Notes: a model not told the origin generated them from the letters alone. A DNA stretch of 64,000 bases from CAYWWM01 sp965198025 (GCA_965198025.1 OZ240237.1:3699784-3763783), one strand, 5' to 3'. Shown: positions 1 through 9,075, counted from the first letter of the stretch. A program made the numbers and translations.

Positions 1-390
1 CAGCGACCGGAGCTGTGGCATGTCTTCAACACGCGCATCTTCGAAGGCGAAAGCATGCGGGTGTTCCCGTTGTCCAACTGGGCCGAGACCGATGTCTGGC
101 AATACATCCAGAGAGAAGAGATTCCCATCGTGCCCCTCTATTACGCGAAGGAACGGCTCGTCGTGCGGCGCGGAAACAACCTGATTCCGGCCGACGAAGT
201 TGCCAACCTCAAGGAAGGCGAGGAGCCGGTCTCGATGTGCGTCCGTTTCCGCACGCTGGGTTGCTCCCCATGCACCGCGGCCGTCGCTTCCGAGGCCACG
301 ACCGTGGAGGCGATCGCCGCCGAGGCGGCCGCGGCCGTCCGAAGCGAGCGGGAGACCCGTGTGATCGATCACGGCTCGAACACGATGTAG
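1..390 (+). CDS. cysD: Sulfate adenylyltransferase subunit 2, C-terminal part
   Basis: The reading frame is open from the first base, so the gene starts outside the window and only its last 129 codons are seen. CysD is the catalytic subunit of ATP sulfurylase; with the GTPase CysN it makes adenosine 5'-phosphosulfate from sulfate and ATP in the cytoplasm. The visible part has the family signatures RIFEGESMRVFPLSNW, ETDVWQYI and FRTLGCSPCT, the last matching the conserved FRTLGC-x-P-x-T segment. The stop TAG lies 23 nt before the cysN start, so the pair is probably cotranscribed. Confidence 0.95.
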   Translation, partial: QRPELWHVFNTRIFEGESMRVFPLSNWAETDVWQYIQREEIPIVPLYYAKERLVVRRGNNLIPADEVANLKEGEEPVSMCVRFRTLGCSPCTAAVASEATTVEAIAAEAAAAVRSERETRVIDHGSNTM

Positions 391-413
391 GACAAGAAGA
401 AGGAAGGCTACTT

Positions 414-1739
414 TTGAAAGTGACAATAGCACCCAGGGTAGCAACGGATCAGATCAAGCTACTGCGCCTCACGACGGCCGGCAGCGTGGATGACGGCAAA
501 TCTACGCTGATCGGCCGGCTTCTGGTGGACACGAAAGGCGCGTTTGAGGACCAGATCGCGATGGCCCGCGATTACAACGGACAGAGGGGTGGCCGGGGCA
601 TCGACCTGGCGCTGCTGACCGATGGACTGCGCGCGGAGAGGGAACAGGGCATCACGATCGACGTGGCCTACCGCTATTTCGCGGTTCAGAGGCGGCGTTT
701 CATCATCGCCGACACTCCTGGCCACGAACAGTACACAAGGAACATGGTCACCGGCGCAAGCACAGCCGAGCTGGCCCTGATCCTTGTCGACGCCAGGAAC
801 GGCATGATGACGCAGTCCCGACGGCACATCTGTATCGCTCACCTGCTCGGCATCACGGATTTCGTGATCGCCATCAACAAGATGGACCTCGTGGACTACT
901 CCGAGGCGGTGTATTCGGAGATCCGGGAACAGTTCGCGGACTTTTTCGACCGGCTGGGCATGCGGTACGCGCGGGCTCGCAACGCCTGGTACGTCCCGAT
1001 GTCAGCGTTGCGGGGTGACATGGTCGTCGAACGCGGCGAGCAAATGCCCTGGTATTCCGGGGAGACGCTGCTCGAGCTGCTGGAAACGGTGAAACCGGTG
1101 ACGGATTCCTCGGCCACCGGACTGCGGTTTCCCGTTCAGATGGTATCCCGCCCTCAGACGCCGGACCAGCCGGACTTCCGGGGCTATATGGGACGGATCG
1201 CCTCCGGGACGGTATCGGTGGGACAGAAGGTGCGTGTGCTGCCCTCGGGTCTGGCGAGCACGGTCGAGCGGATCGTGACGTTCGACGGCCAACTGGAGAG
1301 CGCGTCGGCGCCCCAGTCGGTGACCGTAACGCTCGAGGATGACGTCGACATCTCGCGCGGCGACATGATCGTCAGCGCCGATGACGATCCGCTGGTGACC
1401 ACCGAGTTCGGGGCCACGCTGTGCTGGATGTCGGATCGGCCCCTCGCCACGGGACAGAAGTATCTGATCAAGCAGGCCTGCCGTACGTCGAGGGCCGTGA
1501 TCCGGAAAATCGATCACCTGATCGACGTCAACACGCTCAAGACTCAACCGCTGGAGGGATTTTTCGCCCGGAACGACATCGGCTGCGTCCAGGTCGAGAC
1601 GCTCCAGCCCCTGGTGTGTGACGCTTATCGTCTGAACCGCGAGACCGGAGCGTTCATTCTGATCGATCCCCTTACGCACGAGACGCTGGCCTGCGGCATG
1701 ATCGACCAGCCTCGCGATGATTTCGCCCCCCACATCTGA
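414..1739 (+). CDS. cysN: Sulfate adenylyltransferase subunit 1 (GTPase)
   Basis: CysN is the regulatory GTPase of ATP sulfurylase; GTP hydrolysis drives adenosine phosphosulfate formation by CysD. The 441-residue protein has the elongation-factor-like GTPase signatures GSVDDGKST (P-loop), DTPGHEQYTRNM (switch II) and NKMDLV, followed by EF-Tu-like beta-barrel domains. No APS-kinase (CysC) domain is fused at the C-terminus. The frame stays open upstream through cysD in another reading frame. I place the start at TTG 414, about 7 nt after AGAAGGAAGG; GTG at 420 is the alternative. It directly follows cysD. Confidence 0.93.
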   Translation: MKVTIAPRVATDQIKLLRLTTAGSVDDGKSTLIGRLLVDTKGAFEDQIAMARDYNGQRGGRGIDLALLTDGLRAEREQGITIDVAYRYFAVQRRRFIIADTPGHEQYTRNMVTGASTAELALILVDARNGMMTQSRRHICIAHLLGITDFVIAINKMDLVDYSEAVYSEIREQFADFFDRLGMRYARARNAWYVPMSALRGDMVVERGEQMPWYSGETLLELLETVKPVTDSSATGLRFPVQMVSRPQTPDQPDFRGYMGRIASGTVSVGQKVRVLPSGLASTVERIVTFDGQLESASAPQSVTVTLEDDVDISRGDMIVSADDDPLVTTEFGATLCWMSDRPLATGQKYLIKQACRTSRAVIRKIDHLIDVNTLKTQPLEGFFARNDIGCVQVETLQPLVCDAYRLNRETGAFILIDPLTHETLACGMIDQPRDDFAPHI

Positions 1740-2016
1740 GCCCTCCAATCGCCCTGACCTTGCCCCCTTCAGACGAGTCTAGTTTGCAAATGAGTATTTC
1801 CAGATTGTTGTTTCTCGCAAGTCAATCCGTTGGCGTCTTCTCGCTGGATGGGTTCGGACGCCGCGTTCCGTCGTGAAAAGCTCTTCTGTCAGAACGTTGC
1901 GGGATCCCACGCAGGGATACGGCTGCAGGAGTGGGCCAGGAGCGCCTTCCGGGTCAAGGACTAATTTTCGGGACGCTTCAGGCGGCTCGCACGGGTGTAT
2001 ACTGCGTTTGTAGATC

Positions 2017-3309
2017 ATGTTCAGGCGTGGGACATATACGGCACTGGCGTCGGGGATCACATTGCTTGCCGGAAGCCTCGTGTACTCGCTTCCCCAGCAG
2101 TTTACAGCGTCCATCGAACACCCGGCCATCGAGTACTCGACCCGTTCGGCCAACGACCCCGTGGACCGGCTGAACCGCCGGATCGAGGAAGGCCAGAGGC
2201 GACTGTCGTTCGGAGGGCCGAGCGGCTATCTGCAGTCGGTGCTGGAAGCGCTCGATATCTCCGTCTCGTCGCAGACGCTGGTCTTCTCCGAAACCAGTTT
2301 GCAGCGGGAGCATATCACCCCGACGAATCCGCGGGCGTTGTACTTCAATGACAGCGTGACAGTGGGATGGGTTCCAGGAACCGATTCTCTCGAACTGGCA
2401 GCCCAGGACCCGGAGCAAGGGATTATCTTTTATCAGCTTCCTCAGACGCCGCAGGAGAAGCCGCAGTTCGTCCGGTCGAGGGAATGTCTGCAGTGCCACA
2501 TCGGGGCCTTTACCGGAGGCGTGCCGGGATTGCTTACCATGAGCATGCTGCCGCTCTCGGACAACCCGAACGAATATGCGCAGGGCTGGGGCGTGGACCA
2601 CAGGACGCCGATCGAAGACCGCTGGGGCGGCTGGTACGTGACGGCGAAACAGCCGCCGGACCGGCACCTGGGAAACGTGCCGGTGCATCACGTGGAGCGC
2701 TCGTACGTACGTGCGGCCGTGACGCCGCAGCTCGAATCGGTGGCGGGTGAGTTTGACGCGTCCCGCTATCCCTCGGAGCATAGCGACGTGGTGTCGCACC
2801 TGGTCCTGAACCATCAGGTCGCGATGTCGGGCCTGCTGATCCGGCTGGGGTGGGAGGCGCGCATCGCAGCGCACGACGCGGCGCCGGGCCAGGCAGAGGA
2901 GTTGCCGGACCCGGTTCGGGCCGTGGCGCATGAACTGGTGGATTACCTGCTGTTTGTGGACGAGGCGCCGCTGCCACGGGAGGTCGAAGGGTCTGCGACG
3001 TTCAGCCGCGAGTTTTCCACAAAGGGAGTGCGGGACAGCCAGGGGCGGTCGTTGCGAGACCTGGACCTCGAACAACACCTGCTTCGCTATCCGTGCAGTT
3101 ATATGATCTACACCGAGGCCTTTGGGGCGCTTCCCGGCCTGGCAAAAGCTGCGGTGTACGAGCGGATGTGGGAAATCCTATCCGGGCGGGAAACCCGGCA
3201 GGCCTACACCACACGCCTTTCCCTGGCCGACCGCAGGGCCGTGGTCGAGATTCTGCGCGAGACGATGCCGGACCTGCCCGACTATTTCCAGTCAGAAGAA
3301 GTTCAGTAG
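2017..3309 (+). CDS. Secreted or anchored mono-haem c-type protein, function unknown
   Basis: The 430-residue protein starts with a short basic segment and a hydrophobic helix (about residues 8-24), so it is probably exported or membrane anchored. It has a single c-type haem attachment motif, CLQCH at residues 157-161, in a conserved-looking stretch (RECLQCHIGAFTGGVPG). Two later segments, WGVDHRTPIEDRWGGWYVT and SDVVSHLVLNHQ, supply histidines that could act as distal ligand. I know similar unnamed mono-haem proteins from Acidobacteria and Planctomycetes but no defined function. ATG 2017 has only a weak ribosome binding site; a possible -10 box TATACT lies at 1998-2003. It is a single-gene unit. 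Confidence 0.7.
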   Translation: MFRRGTYTALASGITLLAGSLVYSLPQQFTASIEHPAIEYSTRSANDPVDRLNRRIEEGQRRLSFGGPSGYLQSVLEALDISVSSQTLVFSETSLQREHITPTNPRALYFNDSVTVGWVPGTDSLELAAQDPEQGIIFYQLPQTPQEKPQFVRSRECLQCHIGAFTGGVPGLLTMSMLPLSDNPNEYAQGWGVDHRTPIEDRWGGWYVTAKQPPDRHLGNVPVHHVERSYVRAAVTPQLESVAGEFDASRYPSEHSDVVSHLVLNHQVAMSGLLIRLGWEARIAAHDAAPGQAEELPDPVRAVAHELVDYLLFVDEAPLPREVEGSATFSREFSTKGVRDSQGRSLRDLDLEQHLLRYPCSYMIYTEAFGALPGLAKAAVYERMWEILSGRETRQAYTTRLSLADRRAVVEILRETMPDLPDYFQSEEVQ

Positions 3310-3473
3310 TCTGCCCTGCGAATTACCGGTCGTCCAGATAGATGCCGCGGACCTGGTGGTCCGGAGAGGTCCGGAATGGACCGGGACGGGGAAGGGGATT
3401 GGGCGACGAGCAGCGGGCCGAAGCCAAAGACCGCTACGAATAGTTGAATGAGAGGATTCCGCATGTCAGAGTC

Positions 3474-3561
3474 AAAAGCAGATCCCTCGTTGCTTCCCTC
3501 GATTTCGCTCCCCTCGGCCGTTCTCGGGACAGGCGGGACAGGACGCTCCTCGGGATGACAA
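3474..3561. repeat. Dispersed 'CHPERSEGSA'-type repeat, long variant
   Basis: This non-coding stretch has the outer parts of the window's commonest dispersed repeat: AGCAGATCCCTCG at one end and CTCGGGATGACA at the other. Between them is the extended middle (CTCGGGACAGGCGGGACAGG) that also appears near 24.9 kb and 48.0 kb. The surrounding gap 3310-3581 contains no gene I can support. Confidence 0.75.
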
Positions 3562-3581
3562 CCTGAATTTGCCGGCTGTCT

Positions 3582-4340
3582 CTACTGGCCACCCCTGCCG
3601 AGCGGGTCCTCGCACAGGACGTCTTCCATGATGCCGGGAAAGCCCGGGCGTTGGGGCTGCAAGTCGAAAGTCCGCTGGCCGGTCCAGGGTCTGGTGTAGA
3701 CCTTGGGGTCGTCGAAGCGATAATCAATCACCAGGGAATCGTGGGCGGCGCGGCGGTAGCGCTCCGTGATGTGCATAGCGTCGCTCAGGAGATGGCCCGC
3801 CGAGTCAAGCCAGTTGTTCTGACCGAGCAGATATCTGGTGTCGACGACTAGGGTGTCGCCGTCCCAGCGGCCGATGGTGTAACCCATGTAACTGAGAGGA
3901 TAGCCTTCGGGAAAATCCTGATCCATCCAGACTTGGCGGACGTTGTGATCGCGCTCGTAGAGAATGAGGACGCGGCCCGGCACATGAAAGATCTCGAACG
4001 GACGGGCGCCGGCGATGGCGACTCGGGGAAACGTGTACGGGATGCAGCGAATCTGGGGGTTGGCTTCGTCTCGCGAGCGCAGTTCGTCATCGTACGGCCG
4101 ACGGTTGTAATCGAAGATCTCCTGAGACCAGGGCTGCATCGGGGCCGGCTCAATGGAAAAGACGTCGTTGTCGCCGGGCTGACCTGGAGCCAGACGCCAT
4201 ACCCCCGAGAGGTCCCGTTTCGGAGCGAAACGCGCCGCGTCGGACGACTGGGATGGAGCCGGGTTCTGGGCGTGCAGTTGCGCGCCGAAGGTGAAAGCGA
4301 TTACTGCAAGAAGGAAAGATTTCAGACCGCGATGTCGCAT
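3582..4340 (-). CDS. Secreted protein, 'DLSGVW' family, paralogue 1
   Basis: The 252-residue protein starts with a clear signal peptide ending near AQLHAQ and is probably periplasmic or extracellular. It shares with the two genes upstream a pattern: DLSGVW, APMQPW, PFEI-x(5)-GRVL, GYTIGRWDGDTLVVDT, HLLSDAMHITER, DDPKVYTRPW and a C-terminal E-D-x-x-C-E. This is the least typical member, lacking the DGRGH and WMG-x-SIG segments of the others. Such proteins are abundant in Acidobacteria; no activity is known to me. The ATG is preceded by GGAGG at good spacing. It is the last of four same-strand genes for exported proteins. Confidence 0.75.
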   Translation of the reverse strand: MRHRGLKSFLLAVIAFTFGAQLHAQNPAPSQSSDAARFAPKRDLSGVWRLAPGQPGDNDVFSIEPAPMQPWSQEIFDYNRRPYDDELRSRDEANPQIRCIPYTFPRVAIAGARPFEIFHVPGRVLILYERDHNVRQVWMDQDFPEGYPLSYMGYTIGRWDGDTLVVDTRYLLGQNNWLDSAGHLLSDAMHITERYRRAAHDSLVIDYRFDDPKVYTRPWTGQRTFDLQPQRPGFPGIMEDVLCEDPLGRGGQ

Positions 4341-4394
4341 CGGAATACCTCCTTTGCCGCCGGAATCCCGCGAGGAATCCCGAGCGACGGCTGC

Positions 4395-5123
4395 TTACCG
4401 CAGCAGTTTGTCTTCGCAGACAACATCTTCCATAATCGACAACCCGGGCTGCAACCGAAAGCGCTTCTCACCCTCCCAGGGCCGGGTGTAGGCTTCCGGG
4501 TCGTCGAACGTGAAGCGAATCTCGAGCGTTTCGCCGTCCAGACGGCGCATGCGTTCGGTGATGCGCAAGGCGTCGGTGTGGACGTGACCCGCCTCGGTGA
4601 GCCAGGTCTTGCTGTGCAGGCCGACCGTATCGACGACGAGCGAGTCACCGTCCCAGTGACCAATGGAATCCCCCATCCAGGTAAGACCATAGCCTTCGTT
4701 GTGGCCGCGACCGTCCGTCCAGATCTGACGCACCCAGTGATCCCACTCAAACAGCATGAGTACGCGCCCGGGAAGTTGAATGATCTCGAACGGATAGGGG
4801 ATGTAATACATGCGCGACAGGCCCGGCGGGTAGCAGTGCCGGCTGGGGTCGAGTTCGCCGCGCCCGTAGCGTTCCGGCCCCGGCCCCTTGTTGTAATTGT
4901 AGGCTTCCTCGGCCCAAGGTTGCATCGGGATCGGGTCGGTGGTGAATGCGTAATTTTCCCCCGGAACGTTCAGGCGCTGCCAGATTCCCGTCAGGCCCGG
5001 GAGGGGACCCACCGGATGATTCCCACCTGCCGAGGAGGACGGAGTCGTCTGCGAGAGCGCAGCAGTCGAGAAGAAAAACATCGCCAGCGCCGTCATGGCT
5101 CCGTGCAAGCAACAATGTCTCAT
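4395..5123 (-). CDS. Secreted protein, 'DLSGVW' family, paralogue 2
   Basis: The open frame extends to 5174, but ATG 5123 sits 9 nt after a perfect AGGAGG (5133-5138) and begins a normal signal peptide ending STAALSQ, so I use it (242 aa). Family segments are GLTGIW, IPMQPWAEEAY, DPSRHCYPPG, PFEI-x(5)-GRVLMLFE, DGRGHNEGYGLTWMG, SIGHWDGDSLVVDT, DPEAYTRPW and EDVVCEDKL. The two conserved cysteines could form a disulfide after export. The gap to paralogue 1 is 54 nt and to paralogue 3 is 152 nt. Function unknown. Confidence 0.75.
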   Translation of the reverse strand: MRHCCLHGAMTALAMFFFSTAALSQTTPSSSAGGNHPVGPLPGLTGIWQRLNVPGENYAFTTDPIPMQPWAEEAYNYNKGPGPERYGRGELDPSRHCYPPGLSRMYYIPYPFEIIQLPGRVLMLFEWDHWVRQIWTDGRGHNEGYGLTWMGDSIGHWDGDSLVVDTVGLHSKTWLTEAGHVHTDALRITERMRRLDGETLEIRFTFDDPEAYTRPWEGEKRFRLQPGLSIMEDVVCEDKLLR

Positions 5124-5275
5124 CCGAAATAACCTCCTGTGCAATCTGCTCAGGTCGAAGGTCTGTTTTGCCAAGGGGGCCAGAAGCCCGGGAAACGCCT
5201 GACAATCCTCTTGGAAGATATCCTCCGCTATTGGATCAATTCCCTAAGACTGCCTTGAATCCGACGCCCCCCTGC

Positions 5276-6067
5276 CTACCTCTGAACACCCAACTGCAGA
5301 CGATCATCGCACGTGTAGTCCTCCATCACTTCAAAGCCCGGAGGCATCAACTCGTAAACCTTGTGACCGGTCCAAGGACGTGTATAAGCCTTGGGGTCGT
5401 CGAACACGAAGTCAATCTGCAAGAGGCTATGCTCAGGACGGCTGAAGCGCTCTTCGACGCGCAAGGCGTCGCTGTGCGGGTGACCGAGAGCGTCGAGCCA
5501 GGTTTTGTCGTTGAGCAGGGTGGTGTCTACGAGCAGCACATCCTCCTCGTAGCGGCCGATCGAGTGCCCCATCCAGGTGATGGGATAGCCGTCGGGATGT
5601 CCCCGGCCGTCCGTATAGATGCGGCGAATGGCGCTATAGGTCTCAAACATTATCAAAACGATGTCCGGGTGCTGGCGGATCTCAAACGGCCGCGGGATGG
5701 TGAAGACGCGCGGCGTGCCGGGCGGAAAACAGTTATACGAAGGGTCCAATTCGTCCCGGCCGTCCTCATAGATGTCATCCTTGCCTTCCCGTGCCTCCGC
5801 GAATCTCTCCGCCGCCCAGGGCTGCATCGGAGGCTCTTCAGCCGTGAAGACCTGGCGCGGAAGGATTCCGAGACGTTCCTGCTGAGCTTGAGAGAATCCC
5901 GCTCCCACGGGAGACTCCTGCGCCGCGCCCACCCGGTCCCAAGTTCCCGAAAGGTCCACCCCAATCGACAAGGCCGCTGATGATGGAGCGGCCGGGGCAG
6001 TCATCCATTGCGTGGCCGCAAACATTGCTGCTGCTCCCAAAAGCAGACCCAAAGCCATATTCCGCAT
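5276..6067 (-). CDS. Secreted protein, 'DLSGVW' family, paralogue 3
   Basis: The 263-residue protein has an N-terminal hydrophobic signal or anchor (GLLLGAAAMFAATQW) followed by the full family pattern: DLSGTW, EPPMQPWAAERF, DPSYNCFPPGTPR, RPFEI, IYTDGRGHPDG, TWMGHSIGRY, WLDALGHPHSDALRVEERF, DDPKAYTRPW and EDYTCDDRL. The start is well supported by GGGAGG just upstream. It is the first of three tandem diverged paralogues, which points to old duplication in place. Function unknown. Confidence 0.75.
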   Translation of the reverse strand: MRNMALGLLLGAAAMFAATQWMTAPAAPSSAALSIGVDLSGTWDRVGAAQESPVGAGFSQAQQERLGILPRQVFTAEEPPMQPWAAERFAEAREGKDDIYEDGRDELDPSYNCFPPGTPRVFTIPRPFEIRQHPDIVLIMFETYSAIRRIYTDGRGHPDGYPITWMGHSIGRYEEDVLLVDTTLLNDKTWLDALGHPHSDALRVEERFSRPEHSLLQIDFVFDDPKAYTRPWTGHKVYELMPPGFEVMEDYTCDDRLQLGVQR

Positions 6068-6176
6068 CGTGGAACCTCCCTCACGACCCGCCGGACGAAT
6101 CCATGCTCCCGCGGAGCCATCGCCGTATCGGAGTGATGCCCCCTCTGATCTTCATCAGCAAGATGGATTCCCGGTC

Positions 6177-6551
6177 CTATTCAGCGCCCTGGGTGAGGAC
6201 CTCGCCGCCGGGTCCGACCAGATTGCGGATGCTGCAAATCTTGCTGCCGTCTTTGGCCGGCGCGCAGGTCACCGTGATCGCATCGCCCGGTTGCAGCGTC
6301 TTGGTGTTCCAGCCCGCCCGATACAGCCGCTGCGGCGGCGCCGAGCCCGCCTTCCAGATCTCTTTGGCCCCGCTCGCGGTCGTCGTCTCGAATACCACCT
6401 GCACGTGCGGGTTGGTGAACAGGAACTCGGTGACGGTCCCTTGGAAGGTGACCGGATTCTCGCGGTCATAGATCGAGCCGGCGTGATGCGCCCAGGCCAC
6501 GCTCGACAGCAGCACTGCTCCCACTGCCAGCACAAACAGCTTTGTCTTCAT
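6177..6551 (-). CDS. DUF6152 family exported protein
   Basis: The 124-residue protein has a signal peptide (MKTKLFVLAVGAVLLSSVAWA) cleaved before His-His, which is typical of DUF6152. The family pattern follows: YDRENPVTFQGTVTEFLFTNPH, then RAGWNTKTLQPGDAITVT and PAKDGSKICSI. The open frame extends six codons further, but GAGGAGG places the start at this ATG. It precedes the three 'DLSGVW' genes on the same strand with a 109-nt gap, suggesting one unit of exported proteins. In my recollection DUF6152 proteins often sit next to that family. Role unknown. Confidence 0.8.
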   Translation of the reverse strand: MKTKLFVLAVGAVLLSSVAWAHHAGSIYDRENPVTFQGTVTEFLFTNPHVQVVFETTTASGAKEIWKAGSAPPQRLYRAGWNTKTLQPGDAITVTCAPAKDGSKICSIRNLVGPGGEVLTQGAE

Positions 6552-6870
6552 TGTCTCAGTCCTCCTCATGTGATCCGTGCTTTTCCCTTGGACGAATTCG
6601 TATACAAAATAACACGAAATTCAGCCAGTCAGAGAGCCGATCTGAAGTGTCGGCACAAGATGCGCCGGGGACGGTTTTGTGATATCGTCAGCCCCATCCC
6701 TCGATGGATGTGGGGCAGACGGAGGGTGGATTGTTTGCATCGAACCCGATTGCGGAAGAATAGGGAAAAGAGCAGATGCAACGGAAGATCCAGCCTCTGA
6801 GTTATAATGCGGCGCTATGCTGGACGAACATCCTGCAGCTTGCTGAGAAACCCGGTGTGACGCTGAGAGC
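6552..6870. other. Intergenic region between divergent genes
   Basis: About 320 nt lie between the divergently transcribed DUF6152 and hydrolase genes. An AT-rich stretch at 6598-6620 could hold the promoter for the minus-strand cluster, but I cannot assign a clear -35/-10 pair. No further gene seen. Confidence 0.4.
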
Positions 6871-7695
6871 ATGATGACACGGAGTACAACAGGAAGCGCG
6901 AAGGCCCAGGACGGCTGTTCGCTCTTCTATCGAATTCATCCGCGACCCGGCAAGCCCCGCCTGGCGATGGTGCATTCGCTGGCGCTCGATGGCAGCATCT
7001 GGGACAACGTCGTGCAGGAACTCGGCGACGGGATGGAAATGCTGGTCTATGACTGTCGGGGGCACGGGCAGTCGGAAAAGCGGGCGGGGAAGTACTCGGC
7101 CCAACTTTTCGCCGCGGACCTGGCGGCGGTGATGGACGCCTGCGGCTGGGACTCAGCGTTCGTGGCCGGTTGCTCCATGGGCGGCTGCGTAGCGGTGGCG
7201 TTCGGGTCGGACTACCCGCATCGAACCGAAGGGCTGGCGCTGGTGGACTCGAGCGCATGGTGGGGAGAAACAGCCCCTGCGGACTGGCAGGCACGGGCCG
7301 ATGCGGCGGCCCAGGATGGACTCGCCCCGATGGTTCCGATCCAAATGGACCGCTGGTTCAGCGACGAGTATCGCACGGCGCATCCGGACGTGATCGAGGC
7401 GATCACCCGCGTGTTCCTGGCGAGCGACATCGAATGCTACCGGTTCTCCTGCGCGATGCTCGGGGCGACCGATCTGCGCGAGGCTGCCAAGGGTCTGCGA
7501 GACCAGGGCCCGGTCGCCATCGTCGTCGGCGAGGTAGATCAGGCCACGCCGGTGCACATGTCGCAGACGCTGTGCGATTTCACCCCGAACTCGACCCTCA
7601 TGATCATCCCCAAAGGGCGGCACCTGACGCCGATCGAATTTCCCAGGGAAGTCTCCGGAGCCATCCGGGACCTTGTGCGGCGGACACGGGATTAG
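6871..7695 (+). CDS. Alpha/beta hydrolase
   Basis: The 274-residue cytoplasmic protein (no signal peptide) has the alpha/beta-hydrolase fold features. The nucleophile elbow is G-C-S-M-G (residues 100-104, Ser102), with a likely acid Asp223 in VGEVDQATP and His251 in KGRHLTP. The stretch YDCRGHGQSEKRAGKY is typical of the 3-oxoadipate enol-lactonase / carboxylesterase subgroup. No aromatic-degradation genes are nearby, so the substrate is unknown. ATG 6871 or ATG 6874 may be used. The oxidoreductase gene follows after 170 nt. Confidence 0.85.
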   Translation: MMTRSTTGSAKAQDGCSLFYRIHPRPGKPRLAMVHSLALDGSIWDNVVQELGDGMEMLVYDCRGHGQSEKRAGKYSAQLFAADLAAVMDACGWDSAFVAGCSMGGCVAVAFGSDYPHRTEGLALVDSSAWWGETAPADWQARADAAAQDGLAPMVPIQMDRWFSDEYRTAHPDVIEAITRVFLASDIECYRFSCAMLGATDLREAAKGLRDQGPVAIVVGEVDQATPVHMSQTLCDFTPNSTLMIIPKGRHLTPIEFPREVSGAIRDLVRRTRD

Positions 7696-7865
7696 CACAG
7701 CTTGCAGATTTCACCCCGCAACCGGTTCATGGACCACCTCCCTTTCAGGAATCCAATCCCCAATCAACTCTGAATGTCATAGGGCCTAGACCCTTCCAGG
7801 CAAGTTGCATTCCTTTTTCCCAGACCCCAGGTTGCGGTCTGCTATTCTGGTCGGGCGCGAGAGGA

Positions 7866-9038
7866 ATGGCCAGATCACAAATGCAAGCATCTTCGGCGAA
7901 GGACCTGCTGCTGGTAGGCGGGGGGCACAGCCACGTAACGGTCCTGAAGGAATTTGGATCGCGACCGATGGCGGGGGTGCGGCTGACGGTAGTTTCGCGT
8001 GAGGAGTTGACACCCTACTCGGGCATGCTGCCGGGACTGGTGGCGGGGCACTACCAGTTCCACGAAACCCACATTGACTTGGGACCGCTGGGACAGTTTG
8101 CCGGGGCACGCTTGCTGCACGACGAAGTCGTGCGTCTCGACCTTGCCGCAAAGACGGCCTTTTGCCGGACCAATCCCCCCCTTTCCTACGACGTGCTTTC
8201 GATCGACATCGGCTCGACACCCGACATGACAGAAGTTCCCGGGGCAGCGGAGACGGCGATTCCCGTCAAGCCGATCAGCAACTTCATGGAGCGCTGGGAG
8301 CGGCTGAAGGCGCGGGTGCTTGCGGCCTCGGGGACGGTGCGGATCGGAGTGGTGGGAGCCGGCGCGGGCGGCGTGGAATTAACGCTCGCGATCCAGTACG
8401 CCCTACAACAGATGCTCGATAGAAAACAAGCCGCACCGCGCCTGGAGTTCCACCTCTTCAATTCAACGCATATTCTCCCGACGCACAACGAGAAGGTCCG
8501 CGCGAGGTTCCGGCGGGTGCTGGCCGAGCGCAAAGTGAACGTTCATGCGGGAAGCCCTGTTACAGAGGTGGGCAGCGGTTGGTTACGCCTGAGGAACGGG
8601 GCCCGGTTTGCCCTGGAAGAAATCCTGTGGGTTACGCAGGCGCGGGCCGCACCGTGGCTCAAGGAAGCGGGACTGGCGACGGACACGCGCGGGTTCATCC
8701 AGGTGGCCGACACCTTGGAATCGGTTTCACACCCGGGTGTCTTTGCGGCGGGGGACGTGGCCGCGATGGTGAACCATCCGCGCGAGAAGGCGGGCGTCTT
8801 TGCCGTGCGGCAAGGGAAGCCCCTGGAGGAAAATCTGCGGTGCGCCCTGCGCGGCGAGCCGCTGCAGCCGTTCATTCCGCAGAAGAAGTTCCTGGGGTTG
8901 ATATCGACGGGCGACAAGTACGCGATTGCATCGCGTTCCAACTGGTCGCTGGAAGGCCGCACGGTTTGGACCATCAAAGACTGGATTGACCGGCGGTTCA
9001 TAGAGAAGTACCAGATACCGCCGAGAGAAAGCGAATAG
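7866..9038 (+). CDS. FAD-dependent pyridine nucleotide-disulfide oxidoreductase, SelD N-terminal-fusion type
   Basis: The 390-residue protein has a FAD-binding Rossmann motif at its start (LLLVGGGHSHVTVLKEFG), a second nucleotide-binding motif (VVGAGAGGVELTLA) and the late FAD motif GVFAAGDVA. The stretch TPYSGMLPGLVAGHY and the following H-I-D-L match the family seen as the N-terminal part of fused selenide water dikinases (the 'Nterm_to_SelD' type, from memory). Here no SelD domain follows, so it is a stand-alone enzyme with unknown substrate. ATG 7866 overlaps its purine-rich upstream; ATG 7881 is possible. From about 8926 on, its sequence belongs to the inverted repeat. It faces pnp tail to tail. 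Confidence 0.82.
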   Translation: MARSQMQASSAKDLLLVGGGHSHVTVLKEFGSRPMAGVRLTVVSREELTPYSGMLPGLVAGHYQFHETHIDLGPLGQFAGARLLHDEVVRLDLAAKTAFCRTNPPLSYDVLSIDIGSTPDMTEVPGAAETAIPVKPISNFMERWERLKARVLAASGTVRIGVVGAGAGGVELTLAIQYALQQMLDRKQAAPRLEFHLFNSTHILPTHNEKVRARFRRVLAERKVNVHAGSPVTEVGSGWLRLRNGARFALEEILWVTQARAAPWLKEAGLATDTRGFIQVADTLESVSHPGVFAAGDVAAMVNHPREKAGVFAVRQGKPLEENLRCALRGEPLQPFIPQKKFLGLISTGDKYAIASRSNWSLEGRTVWTIKDWIDRRFIEKYQIPPRESE

Positions 9039-9075
9039 GGAATGGAGGTAAGGGGCGAATCCCGGCCCCATTCCC
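9038..9075. terminator. Nested hairpin between convergent genes
   Basis: GGGAATGG pairs with CATTCCC and an inner GGGGC pairs with GCCCC, giving a stacked hairpin between the oxidoreductase stop and the pnp stop. It lacks a T-tract on either strand, so it may be an RNA-stabilising hairpin or weak two-way terminator. The right arm carries the same structure at about 63851-63888. Confidence 0.5.

Noticed and set aside
15..413. Open frame continuous with cysN reaching back to the window start
   Set aside because: It overlaps the real cysD frame and has no similarity before TTG 414.
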